A stretch of DNA of 64,000 bases from assembly GCA_020740775.1 (NCBI GenBank), contig JAHEWK010000017.1, forward strand, positions 1,462,390-1,526,389, written 5' to 3'. The notes beneath the pieces are model-generated. The model was given only the letters and a program-made list of their open reading frames with translations, was not told the DNA's origin and ran no database searches. Both the position numbers and the translations under genes were made by a program. The stretch is from Ilyonectria destructans (lineage: Eukaryota > Ascomycota > Sordariomycetes > Hypocreales > Nectriaceae). Below are positions 34,541 to 42,930 of this stretch, one piece after another. The first letter of the stretch is position 1, and each line of letters starts with the position of its first letter.

Positions 34541-34708
34541 TGTGACGGTACAAGGGCACGAACGAGGTCGAGTGCGACTTGGGTAAAATGATTGTTTACA
34601 AGGAGAGAAAGAGATTCCTAAGGAAAGCTCTAACTTAAGCTATTTACACAATATTCATAAAGTGGGACTATTCATAAAGTATGAAAGTCACATGATCGTT
34701 CCCTCACA
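34541..34708 (-). repeat. 5' LTR of gypsy element
   Basis: In element sense it begins TGTGAGGGAACGATCATG and ends TACCGTCACA. A duplicated TTATGAATA motif lies in the first half. GTAAACAAT at 34599-34591 probably marks the transcript start (R), because it pairs with the primer-binding region. Confidence 0.93.
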
Positions 34709-34935
34709 GCTATGCCGTAACCAAGGAGAAATCTGGCGTTGAGATTCGATACAGTACTCCCTACCAAGTTTGATCCAGCTATGAGCCAGCACGCCGTACC
34801 GTCGCACCAGGCTGGGAACGTCTGTCGATAGAGGAAAAGGATGAAGGAACTCGCATGAATTTTAGTTAAGTAGACGTGGAATCAAGAACACCCGCCATCA
34901 CCGCAGCTGCTGTGATTACTCTGAATAGTAAACCC

Positions 34936-35465
34936 TCAGCTGATTTTTCTGATCGAGAACGAAGGATGTAAGCCTCCTGAAGTCAAGCGCCGGGCAAGTT
35001 CGATATCTTTCTGTAGTGGAAGAGTTTTCATCAGGGTCAGATCAGCTTACTTTGCCATCGATTCAAGGTACCTTTTGGATGGTTACGCGCTTGGCATGAA
35101 TAGCACAAAGGTTGGCTTCTTCGAATAGACTTGCAAGATAGCACTCTGCACTTTCCTGTAGAGCTCCGATAGCTGCGCTCTGGAAACGGACGGGAGACTT
35201 GACAAACAGAGCTATCTCTTTAATCTGTGAAGTGTCTGAGCAATTGTGGCGACGAGTGTGGGCATTCTCATACTAAGCGTTGGAAAGCCAACCTCGGGAT
35301 TAGGAGATCTGTGCTCTGTTGGAATTTTCTTATCTCCCGTAGAGATACGGTACCTGGTTTGTAGCGGTATTTTCTAGTTGCTTCCAAGTTACGAATATTC
35401 TTGAAATCTTTTCTCGGTGCTTGCCCTCTAGACGATATCTGAAAAGTTTGCTTGATTCGAGCCAT
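34936..35465 (-). CDS. divergent histone H3 variant
   Basis: Three exons (35465-35274, 35224-35072, 35010-34936) with introns of 49 and 61 nt give a 139-residue protein that aligns with histone H3 end to end. Tail: [20 protein letters not shown], then a stretch seven residues shorter than normal before [20 protein letters not shown]. Core: [20 protein letters not shown], then [20 protein letters not shown] and [20 protein letters not shown]. The C-terminus is extended ([19 protein letters not shown]). Lys4 and Lys18 are kept. Position 9 is Ile, 14 is Gln, and the Lys27-Lys36 segment is replaced. Loop 1 has the normal H3 length, so it is not a typical CENP-A. Both splice junctions restore H3 sequence in frame and no stop occurs, so it looks like a working gene, not a pseudogene. 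An ATG 15 nt upstream (35480) is also in frame. It is divergently arranged with the chitinase gene. Confidence 0.85.
35011..35071 (-). other. intron 2 of the H3 variant gene
   Basis: 61 nt, AAG|GTACCT donor and CTACAG acceptor in phase 0. Splicing joins RVTIQK to KDIELARRL, as in canonical H3. Confidence 0.8.
35225..35273 (-). other. intron 1 of the H3 variant gene
   Basis: 49 nt, GTATGA donor at 35273 and TTCACAG acceptor at 35225. It splits the FQRL / IKEIA junction in phase 0. Confidence 0.8.
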
Positions 35466-36058
35466 AAACGACTGATGCATCCAGATTTTGGAATTTTATA
35501 CTGCTTGATATCTTACGCTCATAGAAGAACCTGTCATCGTCCGTCATATGCGAAAGTATACGTACACCTACGAGATAGAAACGTAAGAACACATGCACAA
35601 TGACTTACTTGGCTCGTCTTTTCGTCAGTCCGAAACTTACAGCCTCTGTACCTCAAGCGTTATTAAAGATTCAGTACTATACTCCTGGTAGCAAGTCTTC
35701 ATCGAGTTTCCAGGTATAGCTGCTTGAAGGGAGTCAATAAAGAATGCAGATAAATTGAAGGCTCCGATCAGCTACTGTAGGATCTACTTTATGTACATAT
35801 TATGTCATCAGTGCTTGCTATTCTCTCACAGACTCGAAGCGTCAAGCTCTCTTCCTGTAGTCAAACTCTCCAACCTTAGTCATGTGAACTTCCCATACTC
35901 GAATGCAGTCACCGAGTACAGTGATTGCAATTCCTACACAATTACTTCCAGTCCTATATGTGTTTGGAAAGATAAGTGTCACTGAGATTACATTGCATTC
36001 GTCGATATAGCACACGAAACTAGGTATTTGAACCGACCTCCACGCGTTCTTGATCTTC
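35466..36058. promoter_or_regulatory. shared divergent upstream region of H3 variant and chitinase
   Basis: 593 bp between the two start codons. No gene was recognised in it. A TATAAAA sequence on the minus strand (35500-35494) lies about 30 nt before the H3-variant ATG, rather close for a functional TATA box. Confidence 0.45.
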
Positions 36059-37264
36059 ATGCGACATGTGTCTTTGCTCTTCGCGCTCGCAGCCCTTCCA
36101 TTTCACGCCCGAGCGGGTTTTCAATTGAATTCTTCACGAAATGTGGCTGTCTACTGGGGTAAGTTAAATGAGATATGCGGCTTGATCATGGTTATAACGG
36201 GCCTGAACCAGGGCAAAACTCCTTTGCCCAAAGTAGCGGTTCCGTCTCTCAGCAACGCCTTTCATACTATTGCTCGAGTAGGTATGTCTCTGTCAAAAAG
36301 GTGACCAGGCGTTGACAAATGGTACAGATCCACACATCGACGTAAGTTTGTGTGCACAGGTCGAGGGGCAGAAGTCTACTAATTCTGAGAGAGAAGATTA
36401 TACCACTTGCCTTTTTGAATGGAATGAGCCCCCTATCACTGAACTTGGCGAATGCCGGCAACAAATGTTCCCCTTTCTCCGACAATCCCCAACTGTTACA
36501 ATGTCCCCAAGTCGAGTGAGTCTCCTAAGACATCGCGGCATGCTTGAATGCTTATTCTCTTCTGAAGGCAAGATATCATTACCTGCCAACAGGTCTACGG
36601 CAAGACTATCTTACTGTCCATAGGTGGCGCCACATACAGTCAAGGGGGTTTCCAAACTGCCGAAGAAGCATTTAATGCTGCTCATGCAGTTTGGGAGATG
36701 TTTGGCCCTGTTTCCCCCAGCAGCTCCGGTAGTCGTCCATTCGGTTCCGCAGTAATTGACGGATTCGACTTTGACATCGAGAGTCCGGTCAGTAACATGC
36801 CCGTCTTCGGAAGCGAGCTAAGAAGACTTATGGATCGAAGCACGGCTGCGAGTGGAAAACGCTTTTATCTCTCGGCAGCTCCGCAGTGTCCGTTTCCTGA
36901 CATGTTTAACCAGGAGCTTCTGGGTGCTGTAGAGTTCGATGTCGTCATGATCCAATTTTACAATAATTACTGTGGCGTCGACTCCTTCGCTCAAGGTTCC
37001 GCAACACAGATCAGTTTCAACCTTGATGTTTGGGACAACTGGGCACGCAACAGTTCTCCCAAGTCGAACACCAAGGTCATGGTTGGTATTCCAGCGGCCC
37101 CAGGTGCTGCTGGTAGGGGATTTGTAGAGGGTGCTCAACTGAAGGAGGTGATTCGTTTCAGCAAAAGATTTCCGAGTTTTGGCGGAGTGATGATGTGGGA
37201 CATGTCGCAGCTCTACAGTAAAACCGGTTTCCTTGAAGAGATTAACACAGATCTGAACACTTGA
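36059..37264 (+). CDS. secreted class III chitinase (GH18)
   Basis: Five exons: 36059-36158, 36212-36277, 36328-36341, 36397-36515 and 36568-37264 (996 nt, 331 residues). Residues 1-19 are a signal peptide (MRHVSLLFALAALPFHARA). The joined exons give NVAVYWGQNSFAQSSG, then RLSYYCSNPHIDIIPLAFLN and CPQVEQDIITCQQVYGKTIL, followed by LSIGGATYSQGGF, all characteristic of plant/fungal class III chitinases. The catalytic motif DGFDFDIE (DXXDXDXE) is complete, with Glu as the acid/base. Further on are YLSAAPQCPFPD, IQFYNNYCG and GVMMWDMSQL. It hydrolyses chitin outside the cell. Exon 3 is only 14 nt, but without it the conserved YYC...DIDIIP segment has the wrong length. No stop or frameshift remains after splicing. 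Confidence 0.9.
36328..36341 (+). other. 14-nt microexon of the chitinase gene
   Basis: Lies between intron 36278-36327 (GTAGGT...GGTACAG) and intron 36342-36396 (GTAAGT...TACTAAT...GAGAAG). It supplies most of NPHID, restoring the spacing of YYCSNPHIDIIPLAFL to that of the family. Confidence 0.7.
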
Positions 37265-37884
37265 GTTACTACCACTTCTAATAGAGATAGATTGAGATTT
37301 ATTAGGGTGTATTAGTTCTTAAATCAACTTTTAATAATAATAAAGCTTGCTTTCTTCTTGTAGTATAATATAATAGTAGAGTTTAAGAGTTTAACTATTT
37401 AATAAATTATACTATTTAAGTTAATTTTCTAATATAAAAAGCATTGCTATTTTAATACTACTATAATAATATAAAATAGCTATACTATAAGTTAGCTTAA
37501 AAAAATTTAAATTCTTTTTATATAATATTAATAAAAATAATATTATATTTAATATTTAAAATTAATATATTATTTACCCCTACTATGAAGATCGAAGTCC
37601 CTGTTCTAAGCCTCCCCCCACACTCCGATTAAGACACAAACGTAACAGGTCGCAACTACGTCGATTGGTCTTATCCACTTTATAAGGTTCGCCGATGAGT
37701 GTCGGAATACTGTAATACTAGACCACGAACAGTTGGCAGTGCATAGTTGAACGATATGACAATTTTAAGTGAGCTCCACATAGCGAGTCATCATTATTCC
37801 TCCTTTCTCAAACCCACTTCTACTGTAAGTCGGAGTAGATCCTTCCCGTTTCAGCTCTCGGATACAAAGATTAGATCCCAGTGA
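37265..37884. other. AT-rich patch and gene-free DNA
   Basis: 37275-37580 is an isolated block with the same TpA-rich composition as the left compartment, probably a decayed transposon remnant. 37580-37884 returns abruptly to GC-balanced sequence without any recognisable feature. Confidence 0.6.
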
Positions 37885-38241
37885 TCAGGCATATACGACA
37901 TCTCTGCTAGCGTTAGAGGGATTATGGCGAAATACAGTAAACCTATCCGGGATATAGACTACATGCGTCCGGTATAGCTGTCTCAACAGGCGGTATTGCG
38001 ACAGTCGCCCGCATAAGTGCGTCGCTGCCCAAGTTCGGACCCGGCCAGAGCGCCTAGTGTGACGCGATAAAGACGCGACGAAGCCGTGGTCTGTGCTTGG
38101 GTACGCCTTAACACCAGTGTACGTGCGGCGAGGTACGTACGCGTCCCGGTTCTCTGGCCGTGACTTCTCCTTGTCGGCAACTCTGTATCGGCTGATCGTA
38201 ATGCATTCTCGCACACCTTCGGTGGGCATATGAGACGGCAT
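37885..38241 (-). CDS. hypothetical protein, 118 residues
   Basis: An open frame from ATG 38241 with no recognisable domain. It is rich in Arg (for example SRHTRRSGRVRTW) and lacks a signal peptide or membrane segment. A TATAAAAG sequence lies on the same strand at 38328-38321, 80 nt upstream of the ATG, which supports transcription from here. Another overlapping frame of 87 residues also exists, so coding status is doubtful. Alternatively the region is part of a retrotransposon LTR or leader. Confidence 0.25.
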   Translation of the reverse strand: MPSHMPTEGVRECITISRYRVADKEKSRPENRDAYVPRRTYTGVKAYPSTDHGFVASLSRHTRRSGRVRTWAATHLCGRLSQYRLLRQLYRTHVVYIPDRFTVFRHNPSNASRDVVYA

Positions 38242-38302
38242 GTCACACTGAATGGATAGGAGAACGATGATAATGATGAAAGCTCTTGATTTCTAGCTAA
38301 GG

Positions 38303-38328
38303 GACGGGCCTAGAGCCCGTCTTTTATA
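38303..38328 (-). promoter_or_regulatory. TATA box next to a perfect stem-loop
   Basis: On the minus strand TATAAAAG (38328-38321) is followed at once by GACGGGC-TCTAG-GCCCGTC, a 7-bp perfect stem with 5-nt loop (38321-38303). Such a TATA box plus hairpin is common at the U3/R border of copia-type LTRs, but LTR ends were not found. Confidence 0.35.
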
Positions 38329-38512
38329 CATGATGAAGACGGCTGCTGCCGGAAGCGGCAGTCCGCCGCCACCGCACAGGGGCCGGCGATGTGGTCTGAG
38401 TAACAGGAGAAAGAAAGAAAAGTCGCGTTGTCTAGGAAAGCCGGAAATGAGGTTATTATGCGTCTCAGAATGACCCCGAAATGTGATAGTTATCGTCGGG
38501 GAGCTCTAATGA

Positions 38513-39145
38513 TCAATAATTATGACCCAAGACTAACAAGCCATGTATCTTTTCCATTCTTAAATTCCGGTTGCTTCTGAAGACCCTCAAAATAGCAATA
38601 TCGAGAGTCCATTTCCTCGACAATTTCTTGACTATTAAAAGAATCTCTCCTAGAGACCCGCTTGTCGTTAATTTCCATATACTTAAGGTACCAGTAGCAT
38701 TTTTTTCATGTATCTCTTCTTCATTGGTGCCTTCATCGGTGTCTTCTTCTTCATCGGTGTCTTCTTCATCAGTGTCTTCTTCTTCATCGGTGTCTTCTTC
38801 ATCAGTGTCTTCTTCTTCATCAGTATCTTCTTCTTCATCGGTGTCTTCATCAGTATCTAGTTCAAAAAGAATATAAACTGGCTCTTTGAATACTTCCTGC
38901 TTTAGATTTGCTTTACCAAAGCAACAAACTATGCCAGGGTCGCTACCATCTGCACGTGAAATTCGAGAAGAGGCCGCCGACGTAATAACCTTTTTAAGGT
39001 TCCGTCCAATTGGAGTTTTCGAATACCCATCTATAGCTTTTGGGCTATATTCGATAGTTGCAACTTTTTCCATGGCATCCTGCACCGGGTATGTAGAGCA
39101 CCAACTAATATTTCGAAGAAGTTCGGTACACTGTTTATGGGCCAT
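38513..39145 (-). CDS. hypothetical protein with acidic EEDTDEE repeats
   Basis: A 210-residue open frame from ATG 39145. Residues about 1-95 have mixed composition with several cysteines (MAHKQCTELLRNISWC). Residues about 96-140 are tandem DTDEEE/DTDEE units coded by a TCTTCTTCATCGGTG-type minisatellite. The C-terminal part (GTLSIWKLTTSGSLGEILLI) is non-repetitive. No known domain was recognised. TATATAA lies just upstream of the ATG, and the ATTGACTA minisatellite begins 35 nt upstream. Acidic runs of this kind occur in nuclear and chromatin proteins, but nothing more specific can be said. Confidence 0.45.
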   Translation of the reverse strand: MAHKQCTELLRNISWCSTYPVQDAMEKVATIEYSPKAIDGYSKTPIGRNLKKVITSAASSRISRADGSDPGIVCCFGKANLKQEVFKEPVYILFELDTDEDTDEEEDTDEEEDTDEEDTDEEEDTDEEDTDEEEDTDEGTNEEEIHEKNATGTLSIWKLTTSGSLGEILLIVKKLSRKWTLDIAILRVFRSNRNLRMEKIHGLLVLGHNY

Positions 39146-39179
39146 ACTGTGATTATACAGTATACACCTGTTATATAGT

Positions 39180-39379
39180 TAGTTAATTGACTAATTGACT
39201 AATTGACTAATTGACTAATTGACTAATTGACTAATTGACTAATTGACTAATTGACTAATTGACTAATTGACTAATTGACTAATTGACTAATTGACTAATT
39301 GACTAATTGACTAATTGACTAATTGACTAATTGACTAATTGACTAATTGACTAATTGACTAATTGACTAACTAATTGAG
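39180..39379. repeat. 8-bp minisatellite (CTAATTGA)n
   Basis: About 24 nearly perfect copies of CTAATTGA in tandem. It ends a few bases before the ATG of the Tc1/mariner-type transposase (39383), and its other edge borders the acidic-repeat gene. Confidence 0.95.
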
Positions 39380-39382
39380 CAC

Positions 39383-40336
39383 ATGATACAGAGTAAGCTA
39401 GATGGCGAAAATGGGCTTACAGATAAAGACATCGCCGAAGTCAACCAATGTACCACCCGCACAGTACGCCACATCCGATCGAACATGCTTCTCTTCGGAG
39501 CAACGAAAGCCCCCTCGAACGGCGTCGGTCGACCTAAAACAATTTCTCCTCTCATGATGACTGCATTGCGTGCCGAACTCACCGTCATCTCTTGTATGAA
39601 TATCCGTGAAATGGTCACCTTCCTTCATAAGGAGTTTGACGTCATTGTGTCAGAGTCTGCCATTAGCCGAGCTCTGAAAGAGGCGAAATGGTCTCACAAG
39701 GTGGCAAACGTTATTGCCAAGGAGCGCAACGAGGAGCTACGAGAGGAACATATCTACGAAAGATCCTTTTACTACTCCTATCAGATGGTTTTCGTAGACG
39801 AGTCTGGAAGCGATAGAAGTATCGGGACTAGAAACAAAGGCTGGGCTCCTGTTGGGGTCACGCCTGCTCAAGTCAAGCATTTCCACCGTGGACAGAGACT
39901 CCAAATCCTGCCTGCCTATACCCAAGAGGGTGTTATTCATTTCCGAGTATATGATGGATCAACCGATGCTGAAATCTTTGAGGGTTTTATTGAGGAACTC
40001 TTGCCGTACTGTGGCAAATGGCCTGGCCCAAGATCCGTCCTGATCATGGACAATGCATCGTTTCACCACACGGAGAAAGTAACGCAGATGTGTCGAGATG
40101 CGGGCGTTGTATTGCTTTACCTTCCACCCTACTCTCCTGACTTTAACCCCATCGAGCGATTCTTTGGGGAACTCAAAAACTACATTAGAATGGTGTGGCA
40201 AGATTAGGTGAACCTCATTCAGCGAGATTTTCAGCTCTTCTTGGAAGAGTGCGTGGACGTGGTCGGCAGCCGAAAAGCCAGCGCGGAGGGTCATTTTCGC
40301 TGGGCTGGGGTTGGTATCGAGGAACCACCAGAATAA
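39383..40336 (+). pseudogene. Tc1/mariner DD34E transposase, one in-frame stop
   Basis: It starts at ATG 39383. The N-terminal helix-turn-helix includes LTDKDIAEVNQCTTRTVRHI, then GRPKTISPLMMTALRAEL. The catalytic core has VFVDESGSDRS, LIMDNASFHH and YSPDFNPIERFFGELKNYI; 34 residues separate the second Asp from the Glu, giving DD34E of the Tc1 group. A TAG at 40205-40207 stops the frame, yet the same frame continues as VNLIQRDFQLFLEECVDVVG, ...SRKASAEGHFRWAGV to a TAA at 40334-40336, which looks like the true C-terminus. No terminal inverted repeats were found: the left flank is a minisatellite and the right flank meets the next gene 19 nt on. The element has probably lost its ends. Confidence 0.82.
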
Positions 40337-40354
40337 AATAGAGGCTCCGTACTT

Positions 40355-41381
40355 CTACAACGCAATAATATATTGATCAACGAAGGCTTCTATGTCCTGA
40401 ACCCAGCGGCGCGCCACGCCCTCTAACACCCCGTGGTCTATGTAAAACTGTGCATCATTGTCTTCATGAATAAGCTCAAGATCAAGGCCCCTTTCTAGCG
40501 AAAGGTCACGAGCCAGCTCGTAGTGGCTTTTTGGTTCCGTTCCGCTAACTTTTGAGCACTGCCACCTACAGTATGCCTCGACTGCATTGTCTCGCAGTCC
40601 AGGTACGCTGAACGAGGAGGACCTGGAAAATGACCCATCTGACAAACTCGGGGTAGATCTGTTTGAGCCATCTGCCGTAGCCTGGCCAGCATAAGCTGGG
40701 ATATAATTATTAATAACCATAGGCGCTGGACGGCCTGCTGGTTCGGAGCACGAGTCTTGTCTCTTGCGCTTACAATTTGCATGTTGTTGTTCCTCGGCAA
40801 CAAGCTGCGTGCGAATGTCTTCTGGGACATCATCGTGTGTGTCGAGCTTACCACCCCCCTGTACGAGTCTGACAAGGGTTCTCAAGTGATGGCCTAAGAG
40901 TTTGTAATGCTTCTTGGTCCCGAGATCCTGCCAGCAATATGGTCCACGGTCGCACGGAGGTCCGGGGCATTTCATCACTCGGAAAACATGCTTCCAGGAT
41001 GCAGGTACATCCAAAACAGCCTGCTCTGCATTGGATCGGATGTCCTGATCGGCAAGCCGAGGACCAGTAACCCCTCTTCCAGTGGTGCCCGTAGTCCTGT
41101 CGCTCTCCACATAGTGGAATGAGATGTTGATCTTCAGCCTCTTCCCGATGCGAAGTAGGTGGCTCCATGCATGCAGTTGTTTCTCTACGATTGGCCAATC
41201 GATTCCCAGCTCTTTGAAACGCTTGGCTATACAGGAGAGGCAAGCCGGTCGCGGCTTGCGCAAAGAGCCTTGAGGAACGAAGGTTGGCTATGGCAGTTTC
41301 AAGGTCAGTTGAGATGTGTTCGATGGAGACGTAAACGTCAAGTGCAAATATTGGCCTTGAATTGGGTGATGTTAGTGACAT
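40355..41381 (-). CDS. repeat-associated fungal protein of unknown function, 325 residues
   Basis: Exon 1 (41381-41337, MSLTSPNSRPIFALD), a 49-nt intron (41336-41288) and exon 2 (41287-40355) give an uninterrupted product. It contains PRPACLSCIAKRFKELGIDW near the N-terminus, a cysteine cluster MKCPGPPCDRGPYCWQDLG followed by KKHYKLLGHHLRTLVRLVQ, then a Lys/Arg-rich segment (CKRKRQ) and a Ser-rich stretch. The C-terminus ends in YIDHGVLEGVARRWVQDIEA. The CPGPPC...CWQD...HHL pattern reminds me of a family common in repeat-rich regions of ascomycete genomes, but I know no function. A second copy of its first exon and upstream sequence lies at 45800-46090 between two Helitron copies, so it may travel with them. 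Confidence 0.55.
41288..41336 (-). other. intron of the 325-residue gene
   Basis: GTTTAC donor at 41336, CAACTGAC branch-like sequence, ATAG acceptor at 41288. It joins the short first exon in phase 0 and avoids the frame stop. Confidence 0.6.
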
Positions 41382-41700
41382 ATGTATCTGCGGGAGATGG
41401 GGTCCTTTCAAGGGTATGCTGGGAGTTGCGGCGCGCGACAAAGGGCAACGTCGGCAGTTGAGCAAGAGTCTGGGTTGTAGGCATACAGGAAGGGTTGTAG
41501 GTGGTTAAGGGGACGATTAGCGGACCGCTCGGATACTGCAGGAACCAATGCCGTATTAAGGAGCATAATCATCATCATCCAGAAGCGAAATCGTGCAACT
41601 AAAGAGAGTCCGACGCGGAAGCCTTGTGACCTACCGTCCGCCTGGAGTCATCGATGTCGAGAAGGCAGCAGTAGGATGAATAGTCCTGTGGCCAAGCCAA

Positions 41701-42930
41701 ATGAAAGAGTTGCTCGCGGGAGCCTGCTCACGGTCAGTAGGGGATGGAGTCGACGGGAATGATGTAAGTGTGTCGGAGAGGGGACAGGGAGATGACACGG
41801 TAGGGAGCGGAGTAGATGTGGTAGCGGCTGCGGAAACGGAGCACAGCGCACGACGCGAGAGATTCGGACGTTTGTCAACATACCAGTCACCGGCAAACGC
41901 AGCATCAAAATTCCGGCCGATTCTATCCAAGCAACCCGTGGTTGAAGAGACCGTATGGAGACAGCATGCGGAAGCAATTGCAAGGTTGTTACCCAAGAGA
42001 CCTCTGCGAGGTGGTCTGCGTCCAAACAGATCACGGAAGTCTCATGATACGGCCAACAGTGGAGGTTCCGCGCAACATCAGCCACCGAGTCAGCTTCAAA
42101 GTCAACACCGGAGAGACGAGGCTATGGATTCGAGGCAGCCTCGGCGGCAGGGAAAGAGAAACTGCAATAGCAGTCGAGATGAGCCTCCGAGTAAACAAAT
42201 TCGAGCCGGAACCCGAAGGCAAAGGAGAAGGGAACTGCAGGCCGAAGACCTGGCGAGCGTGTTGCGCTTCTTGGAGGAGGACTTTGCCGTGAAGGAGAGA
42301 CTGTCCAACGAGCAGACGTGGTGCACGCCAGTACCGCACGAGAGAAAGGTGTCGACCGTGCGAGATTTTTACCAGGCGTTCCACGATGCGAGCACCTTGC
42401 CGATACGGACCTGCATGCTGTGCTACCGTAAGCGGACGGGAAAAGAGTTGAGAGAGGTGACCTGGGACTGATGGATGTCGAGCCGCGTCGAAAAGGGGGA
42501 CGGCTCGCCATTTTCATGTCGAAGTTGCTTTCCCGTGGGAGAACGTATCTTGGGCTGTGCGGAGTGTATGCGTTGCCTGAGGCGGGGTGGCCTGTCGCCA
42601 GCGGCCCAACTTCACGGCCGCCTTGGCTGTGAGCACATGATTCCGGACGAGCTCAAGGGCCTCACACTGGTCGAGGAGAAGCTCATCGCGCTGAATTCGT
42701 GTTATGGATTTGTCACGAGGTACAGCATTCCCGGTGGCCAGAGGCAGAGTCTGAGGTATCCGAGGCATGTCAAAGGCCACATCATGGTGTGTCGACGACG
42801 AAGACGGTACAAAAAACAAGACGCGACAGTTTCTGATGAGAGTGGCGAACCGTATATTCACGGAGCGGCCTCTATCGCAAGTCGAAGTCATTGCCCATCT
42901 TCTAGCGTACCCGAGCGAGTTCACGAACAG
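41701..42930 (+). pseudogene. Helitron A N-terminal part with DUF6570-like domain
   Basis: 41701-42471 is open (RRQRRRELQAEDLASVLRFL, then TVRDFYQAFHDASTLPIRTC, MLCYRKRTGKELREVTWD) and ends at a TGA where copy C has CAG. The frame resumes with FSCRSCFPVGERILGCAECM, paired cysteines of a zinc-binding domain, and LTLVEEKLIALNSCYGFVTR up to YPRHVKGHIMV near 42787. There it jumps to TRQFLMRVANRIFTERPLSQ, which in an intact Helitron lies far downstream, so an internal deletion of roughly 2 kb is inferred from the order in copies B and C. Confidence 0.75.

Larger units (their letters stand above)
28666..34708 (-). mobile_element. complete Ty3/gypsy chromovirus retrotransposon
   Basis: A 6043-bp element read on the minus strand. 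Two 168-bp LTRs (28666-28833 and 34541-34708) are identical at every position. The flanks carry the 5-bp duplication GCTAT (28661-28665 and 34709-34713). Inside are a gag gene, a pol gene with protease, reverse transcriptase, RNase H, integrase and chromodomain, a primer-binding region next to the 5' LTR and a polypurine tract next to the 3' LTR. Identical LTRs, an intact duplication and open genes indicate a very recent insertion. It lies 227 nt past the stop codon of the histone H3 variant gene. Confidence 0.96.

Noticed and set aside
34086..34559. N-terminal extension of Gag beginning in the LTR
   Set aside because: The frame is open but starts from GTG and has no ATG. The first ATG is at 34085, so the repeats are treated as untranslated leader.
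34936..35465. Reading the H3-like gene as a CENP-A (centromere) histone
   Set aside because: Loop 1 has the same length as canonical H3 and the core is close to H3 ([20 protein letters not shown]), whereas CENP-A usually has a longer loop 1 and a more diverged core.
36312..36623. 103-codon frame starting MTNGTDPHID
   Set aside because: It includes intron sequence. The chitinase motifs are recovered only in the spliced frame.
38797..38860. Ser/Val-rich plus-strand frame (SSSSVSSSSVSS)
   Set aside because: It is the complement of the DTDEEE-coding minisatellite. The minus-strand frame is longer and has non-repetitive ends.
39180..39379. CRISPR-like array
   Set aside because: The repeat is an 8-bp perfect tandem without spacers, and the organism is a fungus.
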